64,000 nucleotides of DNA, taken from positions 1 through 64,000 of the forward strand of contig SFGZ01000005.1 in the NCBI GenBank assembly GCA_004557505.1, read 5' to 3'. Numbering within the stretch: the stretch's first letter is position 1; every line of letters begins with the position of its first letter. Shown piece by piece: positions 42,036-48,835 of this stretch. The translations under genes were made by a program, and so were the position numbers. This DNA comes from Coriobacteriaceae bacterium. Lineage in GTDB: Bacteria > Actinomycetota > Coriobacteriia > Coriobacteriales > Atopobiaceae. The notes beneath the pieces are model-generated. The model was not told the origin of the DNA. It was given only the letters and a program-made list of their open reading frames with translations, and did not search any database.

Positions 42036-42102
42036 CCGCATTTCCCGGACGTTTAGGGATTTCCCGGACGTTTAAGGTGGCCTAAACGTCCGGGAAATGC
42101 GG
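42036..42102. repeat. 67-bp inverted repeat with a third internal copy
   Basis: Perfect 22-bp arms (42036-42057 and 42081-42102) around TTTCCCGGACGTTTAGG. Between them a third copy, ATTTCCCGGACGTTTA (42059-42074), lies in direct orientation to the left arm. Two mutually exclusive stems with the right arm are thus possible. It lies 96 bp past the stop of the BMP lipoprotein gene. Confidence 0.8.
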
Positions 42103-42197
42103 GGCCGCCACCCGTCGGGGCCGCCCCGGCACCGTCGCCACCCGCCGCGGGCCCCGGCACCGTCAGGGGGCCGCGACCCGCGGCGGCCGCAGCGCGC

Positions 42198-43286
42198 CTA
42201 CAGCGCGTTTCTCACCGCATCGACCTCGTCATCGGCGAGGAAGGTGCCGGCCTTGATCTGCTCGGAGCACTCCGCGACCCTGCCCTGCACCCCCTGCGGG
42301 ACCCTGCCGGAGTAGCTGCCCAGGTAGACGCCGCCGTTATCCATGTTCGCCTCGATCACGGCGCCGTTGCCGAAGGTGCCGGCCTCGACCTCCTCCATCG
42401 CCTGGCCAAACATCCAGTCCGTGACGGTGGAGGTGATCACGCTGGGGTTGTCGGGCCCCACCGAGTCGATGGGCTGCGCGATGTCGAAGTGGGTGTCGAC
42501 GCCCGCCTCCTCGAGCGCCTGGCGCGCGCCGTTGTCGACCGCGGAGGCGTCGCCCCACATGACGTCGACGTTGTTCGAGGCGATCCACTGGTTGGTGATG
42601 TTGGTACCAAAGGATGCGTCGGTGAAGCCGGCGTCGAAGTTGTAGTGGCCCTCGACCTTGGGGTTCACCTTCCGTGCGGCCGCGAGATAGGCGGCGTACT
42701 TCGTGAGCGTGGTGGGAAGGCGCATGCCGCCGATGAAGCCGATGTGGCCCGTGTTTGTCATGAGGCCGGCCACCACGCCGGCGAGGGCACCCGTCTGCTT
42801 GAGGTTCACCTGGACCGTCTCGACCTTCTCGAGGGTCTCGTAGTCGGCGAGGTCGGTGGCTGGGTCGGTGTTGGTCATGAGGAAGTGTACGTTGGGGTTG
42901 GACTCCGCCGCCTCGGCAACCACGTCACCCCATGCCGAGACGAACTCGTTGCCCGCCGCGATGATAAGGTCGACGTCCTGGTCGACGTAGGATTGAGCCG
43001 CAAAGGCCGCGTCCGCCGAGGCGGTGTTCTCCTTGGGCTCGAGCATCTTCCAGTTGGGATGCGACTCTATGGCCTTCGTGAGCGACTCGTAGTGGCCCTG
43101 GCCCCAACCGCCGTCGTTCTTGGGCCCGCTGATGACCATGGCCACCTTGTAGCCGGTCTTCTCGGCGGCATCCGTAGCGGACCCGTCCGAAGACGACCCG
43201 CATGCCGCGAGCAAGAGCCCGCATGCGGCCGCGGCCCCTCCCAAGCCAAGCGAGATGACGTCCCTGCGCGTGATGCCCGCTGCCAT
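42198..43286 (-). CDS. BMP-family nucleoside-binding lipoprotein (second copy)
   Basis: 362 residues. The N-terminus has a twin-arginine-like ITRRDVISLGLGG, a hydrophobic run and a lipobox LLAACG, so it is probably a lipid-anchored surface protein. The PnrA/BMP periplasmic-binding fold follows: VAMVISGPKNDGGWGQGHYE, GHIGFIGGMRLPTT, DVMWGDASAVDNGARQALEEAG. It is closely similar over its whole length to the lipoprotein at 43937. It should capture nucleosides or purine compounds for the ABC transporter genes at 45219-48766. Start at 43286 with GAGGTAGGGAGG upstream. Confidence 0.9.
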   Translation of the reverse strand: MAAGITRRDVISLGLGGAAAACGLLLAACGSSSDGSATDAAEKTGYKVAMVISGPKNDGGWGQGHYESLTKAIESHPNWKMLEPKENTASADAAFAAQSYVDQDVDLIIAAGNEFVSAWGDVVAEAAESNPNVHFLMTNTDPATDLADYETLEKVETVQVNLKQTGALAGVVAGLMTNTGHIGFIGGMRLPTTLTKYAAYLAAARKVNPKVEGHYNFDAGFTDASFGTNITNQWIASNNVDVMWGDASAVDNGARQALEEAGVDTHFDIAQPIDSVGPDNPSVITSTVTDWMFGQAMEEVEAGTFGNGAVIEANMDNGGVYLGSYSGRVPQGVQGRVAECSEQIKAGTFLADDEVDAVRNAL

Positions 43287-43323
43287 AGCTTCCTCCCTAC
43301 CTCGGACAGGCCCCCTGGCCTGA

Positions 43324-43821
43324 CTAGTCCCAATACCCCCTGTGGACGGCTGCCGCCTCGGCCTCGAGCTCGGGGAACGGCCCCACGACCTCGACGGGCT
43401 TCTGGCCTGCCGCGAAGACCTTTCGGCACGGCAGGTCGAACGTGGGGTTCTGCTCGTTGGAGCCCGTGAGCTCCAGAAGCCTGCGCTCCGTCATAGCGTA
43501 GACCACGCGCCCCACGTTTCCCCAGTAGATGGCGCCCGAGCACATCGAGCAGGGCTCGGCCGACGTATACAGCGAGCAGCCCCACAGGTAGCCCTTCTCG
43601 TACTGCTGGCTCGCGCGCTCCATGAGCTGCGTCTCCGCATGCCCGGTACACTTGTGCGTCTCGACCTCGACGTTCTCCTGCTCGAGAAGGACCTCGCCCT
43701 CAGGCGAGACCAGGATTGCCCCGAAGGGCGTGTTGCCGTGCTCGCGTGAGCTCCTGGACACCTCGATGGCCCTCCTCAGCAGGGCCACGTCCTCATCGTG
43801 CGAGAACTCCTTGTGCGCCAT
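43324..43821 (-). CDS. CMP/dCMP-deaminase-fold nucleoside (guanine-type) deaminase
   Basis: 165 residues. Zinc site CGHAETQ-type motif TGHAETQLMERA with proton-shuttle Glu, and AEPCSMCSGAIYWGNVGRVVYA. Length and the latter segment fit small guanine/nucleoside deaminases rather than tRNA-specific TadA, which would have a conserved N-terminal basic region. It hydrolytically removes ammonia from a purine base or nucleoside. Placed between two BMP lipoprotein genes, 37 nt before the second, which ties it to imported substrate. The ATG at 43821 (MAHKEFSHDED) has GAGAGGGGGAGG upstream. Confidence 0.85.
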   Translation of the reverse strand: MAHKEFSHDEDVALLRRAIEVSRSSREHGNTPFGAILVSPEGEVLLEQENVEVETHKCTGHAETQLMERASQQYEKGYLWGCSLYTSAEPCSMCSGAIYWGNVGRVVYAMTERRLLELTGSNEQNPTFDLPCRKVFAAGQKPVEVVGPFPELEAEAAAVHRGYWD

Positions 43822-43891
43822 GCGCCTCCCCCTCTCCGGCTCGCGGCGGCGGGCCGATGCGCCCGCAACGGCATTCCACCGCAACAGGGCA

Positions 43892-43919
43892 GGGGCCGCC
43901 CCGGGCACGAGGCGGCCCC
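43892..43919 (-). terminator. Hairpin between the first BMP gene and the deaminase gene
   Basis: Perfect 9-bp stem GGGGCCGCC/GGCGGCCCC with a 10-nt loop, 17 nt past the BMP stop codon on the minus strand. It could attenuate or end transcription between the highly expressed lipoprotein and the deaminase. Confidence 0.55.
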
Positions 43920-43936
43920 TTGACGCGACGATTGCG

Positions 43937-45061
43937 CTACAGCGTGCTCTTCACCGCATCGACCTCGTCGTCGGTGATGAAGGTGCCGGCCTTGATCTCG
44001 TCGGAGTACTCCTTGATCTTGTCCTGGACCTCCTGCGAGACCTTGGCGGAGAACTTGCCCAGCGAGACGCCGCCGTTATCCATGTCGCCGGTGATGGTCT
44101 TGCCGTCGCCGAAGGTGCCGGCCTCGATCTCGTCCATGGCCTGGCCGATCATCCAGTCGGTGATGGTCGAGGTCACGACGGTGGGCTGGTCGTCGCCCGC
44201 TATGTCGATGGGCTGCGCGATGTCGAAGTGCGTGTCGGCGCCGGCGGCCTCGAGCGCCTGGCGCGCGCCGTTGTCGACCGCGGAGGCGTCGCCCCACATG
44301 ACGTCGACGTTGTTGGAGGCAATCCACTGCTGCGTGAGGTTGGTGCCGAGGGAGGCGTCGGTGAAGCCGGCCTCGAAGTTGTACTGGCCCTGGATGGACG
44401 GGTCGATCTTCCGCGCCGCCGCCAGGTACGCGGAGTACTTGATGAGCGTGGAGGGCAGCTTCATGCCGCCGATGAAGCCGATGCTCTTGGTCTTGGACAT
44501 GAGGCCTGCCACCACGCCGGCGAGGGCGCCCGTCTGCTTGAAGTCGGGCAGCACCGTCTCGACGGGGCCAAGGGTCTCGTAATCCGTCATCTCGGAGGTG
44601 GGGTCGGTGTTGGTGATGAGGAAGTGGACCTTGGGGTGGCTGTCGGCGGCATCGGCGACGACCTCGGCCCAGTCGGAGGCAAACTGGTTGCCGTTTCCGA
44701 TGATGAGGTCGACGTCCTGGTCGACGTAGGTCTGGGCCGCGGTGGCGGCGTCGGCGTCGGCCGTGTTCTCCTTGGGCTCGAGCATCTGCCACTTGCCGTG
44801 GGACGCCAGGGCGTTCTTGAGGGACTCGTAGTGGCCCTGGTCCCAGCCGCCGTCGGTGATGATGCCGCTCATGATCATGGCAACCTTGTAGCTGCCCTCT
44901 TCGGAGCCAGCCCCAGAAGAGGAGTTGCCGGACGAGCTGGAGCCAGAGCTGGATCCGCCGCACCCGGCAAGGGCGAGCGCGCCCACGCTGCCGAGTCCCA
45001 GGCCAATTGCCTGACGCCTGTCGAGCATGGCGGCGGACAGAGACTTCTTGATTTCACTCAT
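43937..45061 (-). CDS. BMP-family nucleoside-binding lipoprotein (first copy)
   Basis: 374 residues. Signal with LDRRQAIGLGLGSVG, hydrophobic run and lipobox LALAGCG, followed by a Ser/Gly linker before the binding domain. Domain motifs: VAMIMSGIITDGGWDQGHYE, SIGFIGGMKLPST, VDVMWGDASAVDNGARQALEAAG. Paralogue of the 42198 gene, with an identical central stretch. Lies next to the transporter operon and is the likely principal binding protein. The ATG at 45061 has AAAGAAAGGGC upstream. Confidence 0.92.
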   Translation of the reverse strand: MSEIKKSLSAAMLDRRQAIGLGLGSVGALALAGCGGSSSGSSSSGNSSSGAGSEEGSYKVAMIMSGIITDGGWDQGHYESLKNALASHGKWQMLEPKENTADADAATAAQTYVDQDVDLIIGNGNQFASDWAEVVADAADSHPKVHFLITNTDPTSEMTDYETLGPVETVLPDFKQTGALAGVVAGLMSKTKSIGFIGGMKLPSTLIKYSAYLAAARKIDPSIQGQYNFEAGFTDASLGTNLTQQWIASNNVDVMWGDASAVDNGARQALEAAGADTHFDIAQPIDIAGDDQPTVVTSTITDWMIGQAMDEIEAGTFGDGKTITGDMDNGGVSLGKFSAKVSQEVQDKIKEYSDEIKAGTFITDDEVDAVKSTL

Positions 45062-45174
45062 GATGTGCCCTTTCTTTCCTCCGTTACGAGAGGCGCAGGC
45101 CGCGCCCCTCATCCCTAACCTCGCCCCAGAACGCTACACGGACGTTACCGGGGTGCAATCGTAGAGTAGCCCAA

Positions 45175-45210
45175 GCGGCGCCCGGGCCTCGGTGACGAGC
45201 CGGGCGCCGC
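45175..45210 (-). terminator. Terminator after the nucleoside ABC transporter operon
   Basis: Perfect 11-bp stem GCGGCGCCCGG/CCGGGCGCCGC, 8 nt past the second permease stop on the minus strand. It separates the transporter genes from the strongly expressed BMP gene. Confidence 0.65.
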
Positions 45211-45218
45211 CGAGGAGA

Positions 45219-46151
45219 CTAGCGCTGCTCGCGGAAGTACGGCTGCCCGTTTGCCTTGGGGCCGGCGTGCTTGGAGCCAAAGAAGATGAGCGCGACGATG
45301 GTGAAGATGTACGGGATCATCTTGAAGAACATGACCGGCGCGGCCTGGAACTGGGCCTGGAGCGCCACGTTGAGGCCGTCGAAGAAGCCAAAGAGCAGGC
45401 TCGCGCCAAGGACCCCGAGCGCGCTCCAGCGGCCGAAGATCACCGTCGCCAGGGCGATGAATCCGCGGCCCATCACGATGCCGTCGGTATAGATGGGCGT
45501 ATAGCACAGGGTGAGGAACGCGCCGCCCGCGGCGGCGAGCGCCCCGCAGACGATGCAGGAGGCGTACTTCACGCGCACGACGTCGATGCCCAGGGTCTCG
45601 GCCGCGTGGGGGTTCTCGCCCACGGAGCGGAAGGAGAGGCCGCCGCGGAAGTGCCTGAAGAAGTAGCGCACCAGCGGCACCAGGATGAACGCCAGGTAGG
45701 CGAGAAGCGTCTGGTTGAAGAACGCATTGCCTATGAAGGGGATGTCCGCGAGGCCGGGGATGGCGACGCTTGCCATCTGGCCGCCGGTTGCGTTGGCGGA
45801 GTTGGAGCCAACGAAGAGGTTGTAGCCAAAGAGCGCGACGGCGGGCGCCAGGATGTTGATAGCCATGCCGGTGACCACCTGGTCGGCGCAGAGCGTGACC
45901 GTGCAGAACGCATAGAGCATGTTGATGAGGATGCCGGCGAGCATGCCCACAAGAAGGCCAAGCCAGAGGTTGCCGGTCATCTTGCCAACGGCAAAGCCCA
46001 CGAAGGCGCCGATGGCCATGATGCCCTCCAGGCCAATGTTCACGAGGCCGGCCCGCTCGGAGAAGACCTCGCCGAGCGCGGCGAGCAGGATGGGCACGGC
46101 GCCCATGGTCATGGCCTTGAGGATGGTGGGGAGTGCGGTCATGAAGTCCAT
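45219..46151 (-). CDS. Nucleoside ABC transporter permease 2 (NupQ/YufQ-like)
   Basis: 310 residues, about eight to ten membrane helices, BPD_transp_2 family. Motifs: EVFSERAGLVNIGLEGIMAIGAF, CADQVVTGMAINILAPAVALF, FRSVGENPHAAETLGIDV. It forms the channel with the other permease. Its ATG overlaps the upstream stop as TAATG. Typical partner of BMP lipoproteins in nucleoside uptake. Confidence 0.93.
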   Translation of the reverse strand: MDFMTALPTILKAMTMGAVPILLAALGEVFSERAGLVNIGLEGIMAIGAFVGFAVGKMTGNLWLGLLVGMLAGILINMLYAFCTVTLCADQVVTGMAINILAPAVALFGYNLFVGSNSANATGGQMASVAIPGLADIPFIGNAFFNQTLLAYLAFILVPLVRYFFRHFRGGLSFRSVGENPHAAETLGIDVVRVKYASCIVCGALAAAGGAFLTLCYTPIYTDGIVMGRGFIALATVIFGRWSALGVLGASLLFGFFDGLNVALQAQFQAAPVMFFKMIPYIFTIVALIFFGSKHAGPKANGQPYFREQR

Positions 46152-47242
46152 TACGCGTTCACCTCGGCCTTCTTGGCCCGCGCGTCCTGCCTTGCGGCAA
46201 CGTAGGCCTTGATCTTGGGGAGCTTGACGGCGGCCATGCCGGCGACGGCGAAGATGATGATGAGGCCGCGGATGATCTCGACGATGGCGGTGGGGACGCC
46301 GATGACGCTCTGCATCATGGTGCCGCCGGTGGAGAGGACGCCAAAGAGGAACGCAACGAGGATGGCCGCGATGGGGTTGAGCTGCGCGATGAGGGCAATT
46401 GCGACGCCGTCGAAGCCAAAGCCCGAGCCGAAGCCGGCGGCCAGGCGGTACGGGGTCTTGCCGAGAAGCTCGACCGCGCCGCCCAGGCCCGCCATGGCGC
46501 CCGAGATGATGAAGGCGAGCAGGACCAGGCGACGGACGGGGAAGCCGTTGACCCTCGAGGCGATGGGGTTCATGCCAACCGCGCGGATCTTGAAGCCAAA
46601 CGACGTGCGGAAGATGACGTACCAGATGAAGACGCCGAGCGCGATTGCCATGATGACGCCCACGTGGGTGCCGAGGACCTCGGGGAGCCGCGAGGACTGC
46701 GGGATGGCGATGGTCTTGGGCAGGCCATTGTCGGTGTAGGCGTTCTTGTAGATGTACTCCATGAAGTACATGGCCACGTAGTTGAGCATGATCGTGGTGA
46801 TCATCTCGTTGAGGCCGCGGGTGATCTTCATGACGCCCGGCAGAAGCCCCCAGACGGCGCCAGCCACGATGCCGGCGAGAAGCCCCAGCGCAAGGCCGGC
46901 GGGGCCCTCGAGCCCCAGGCCCAGGACGCACGCCGCGGTGGCGCAGCCGCCCATGATGAACTGTCCCTCGCCGCCCAGGTTGAAGACGCCGCACTTGTAG
47001 GCGAACGACGCGGCGAGGCCGGTGAAGACGAGCGGGCAGGCGCGTTCGAGCGTCTTGCTCAGCTTGGCCGCGTCGCCAAGGGAGCCCTGGATCATGGCCG
47101 CATAGCCCTCGAGCGGGTTCTTCCCCAAACACGCGATGACGATCGCGCCGATGATCAGAGCCAGGAGCACGGCGACGACCGGCGTGAGGACCATCATCCG
47201 CCTCTCGCCGCGCTCCTCCGGGCTCAGAGCCTTCTTTGCCAC
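46151..47242 (-). CDS. Nucleoside ABC transporter permease 1 (NupP/YufP-like)
   Basis: 363 residues, about nine to ten helices, BPD_transp_2 family. Motifs: YKCGVFNLGGEGQFIMGG, GLNEMITTIMLNYVAMYFMEY, IRAVGMNPIASRVNGFPV. The longer N-terminus and larger loop distinguish it from permease 2, as is usual for this pair. It follows the ATPase gene by 12 nt. Start at 47242 with TAGGAGGGGG upstream. Confidence 0.93.
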   Translation of the reverse strand: MAKKALSPEERGERRMMVLTPVVAVLLALIIGAIVIACLGKNPLEGYAAMIQGSLGDAAKLSKTLERACPLVFTGLAASFAYKCGVFNLGGEGQFIMGGCATAACVLGLGLEGPAGLALGLLAGIVAGAVWGLLPGVMKITRGLNEMITTIMLNYVAMYFMEYIYKNAYTDNGLPKTIAIPQSSRLPEVLGTHVGVIMAIALGVFIWYVIFRTSFGFKIRAVGMNPIASRVNGFPVRRLVLLAFIISGAMAGLGGAVELLGKTPYRLAAGFGSGFGFDGVAIALIAQLNPIAAILVAFLFGVLSTGGTMMQSVIGVPTAIVEIIRGLIIIFAVAGMAAVKLPKIKAYVAARQDARAKKAEVNA

Positions 47243-47254
47243 GTTGACCCCCTC

Positions 47255-48766
47255 CTACTTCCCTGCCATGGCAAGCGAAATCTCCTTGATGGGAGGATTC
47301 GCACCCGGATACGTGCCCATGACCTGGCCCTCGAAGAGCACCACGATGCGGTCGGAGAGCTTGAGCACCTCGTCGAAGTCGGCCGAGATGAGAAGCACCG
47401 CGCATCCGGCGTCTCGCTGCGCCACGATCTGGTTGTGGATGAACTCGGTGGCACCGATGTCAAGGCCGCGGGTGGGGTAGATCGCCACCAGGAGCTTGGG
47501 GTGCCCCTCGAGCTCGCGGGCGAGGATGACCTTCTGCTGGTTGCCGCCGGAGAGACTGCGGGCCGTCTGGTCGACGGAGGTGCAACGGATGTCGTTCTCC
47601 TCGCGCAGGCGCTCGGCGTGGGCGTGGATCTCGCCCATCTTGAGCCACTTGCCGCCACCGAGGGAGAACCGGTCGGACTCGGTCTGCTTGAGCACGAGGT
47701 TCTCGGCGATGGACATGTCTCCCACAAGGCCCATCTTGTTGCGATCCTCGGGGATGTTGCCCAGGCCGGCGTCGATGAAGGTCTCGGGCGAGAAGACGGC
47801 GATCTCGGTCCCGTCGGGGCCGATGACCTTGCCGGAGTCCGGCTTCGCGAGGCCGGTCACGACCTCGGCCAGAGGCGTCTGCCCGTTGCCGTCTATGCCC
47901 GCGACGCCCAGGATCTCGCCCTTGTGGATGGTGAGCGAGACGTCCCTCAGGCCACCGTGCTTGACCTCGGGGTGATACGAGACGCCTTGGAGGACGAACT
48001 CGGCCTTGGTCGCGTCGGTGACCTTCTCGTAGGTGTTCTCGACGAACTTCTGGCCGATCATGAGGTCGGCGAGCTCCTGCTCGGTGGTGTCGGCAACGCG
48101 CACCGTCTCGACGGTCTCGCCGCGGCGGAGCACCGTGACGCGGTCGGAGATGCGCATGACCTCGCGCATCTTGTGGGAGATGAAGACGATGCCCTTGCCC
48201 TCGGCGGTGAGCGAGCGCATGATGTCGAAGAGCCCCTCGACCTCGAGGTCGGTGAGGACGGCCGTGGGCTCGTCGAGGACGAGCAGGTCGGCGCCGCGGA
48301 ACAGCACCTTCATGATCTCCACGCGCTGCTGCATGCCGATGGACATGTCGCCGACCCTCTCGTCGAGGTCGATCTCGAGGCCATAGCGGTCCATGATCTC
48401 CTCGACGGCCTTGCGGTCCGCGTCCTCTTGCAGGAGGGGCGAGTTGTGGCGCTTGTCGCCCAGGATGATGTTCTCGAGGCCCGTCATGTCCTCGATGAGC
48501 ATGAAGTGCTGGTGGACCATGCCGATGCCCTGCTCCACGGCAACGCGCGGCGAGGAGATGCTCACCTCCCTGCCATGCATGTGGATCTTGCCCTCGGTGG
48601 GCTGGTAGAGCCCGATGAGGACGTTCATGAGCGTGGACTTGCCCGCGCCGTTCTCGCCCAGGAGGGTGTGTACCTCCCCCTCCCGAACGTCGAAGGTCAC
48701 GTCCTTGTTCGCGTAGAACGAACCGAAGCGCTTGCTGATGTTCTCCATTCTCAGCAACTCGGCCAT
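47255..48766 (-). CDS. Nucleoside ABC transporter ATPase (NupO/YufO-like)
   Basis: 503 residues with two ABC domains. Domain 1 has GENGAGKST, signature MSIGMQQRVEI and LLVLDEPTAVLTD. Domain 2 has a degenerate Walker A (GIDGNGQTPLAEVV, no Lys), signature LSGGNQQKVILAREL and LVAIYPTRGLD in place of the usual DEPT. Loss of catalytic residues in domain 2 is normal in this family. First gene of the operon with the two permeases. The upstream leader (48767-48835) follows the XdhD-like gene stop directly, so readthrough is possible. Confidence 0.93.
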   Translation of the reverse strand: MAELLRMENISKRFGSFYANKDVTFDVREGEVHTLLGENGAGKSTLMNVLIGLYQPTEGKIHMHGREVSISSPRVAVEQGIGMVHQHFMLIEDMTGLENIILGDKRHNSPLLQEDADRKAVEEIMDRYGLEIDLDERVGDMSIGMQQRVEIMKVLFRGADLLVLDEPTAVLTDLEVEGLFDIMRSLTAEGKGIVFISHKMREVMRISDRVTVLRRGETVETVRVADTTEQELADLMIGQKFVENTYEKVTDATKAEFVLQGVSYHPEVKHGGLRDVSLTIHKGEILGVAGIDGNGQTPLAEVVTGLAKPDSGKVIGPDGTEIAVFSPETFIDAGLGNIPEDRNKMGLVGDMSIAENLVLKQTESDRFSLGGGKWLKMGEIHAHAERLREENDIRCTSVDQTARSLSGGNQQKVILARELEGHPKLLVAIYPTRGLDIGATEFIHNQIVAQRDAGCAVLLISADFDEVLKLSDRIVVLFEGQVMGTYPGANPPIKEISLAMAGK

Positions 48767-48835
48767 GCCTACCGCCTTTCGCCGACAAACGCTATCAAAC
48801 CGTCAGTTGACCAAACCTAGCTCTGCATCCGTGTG

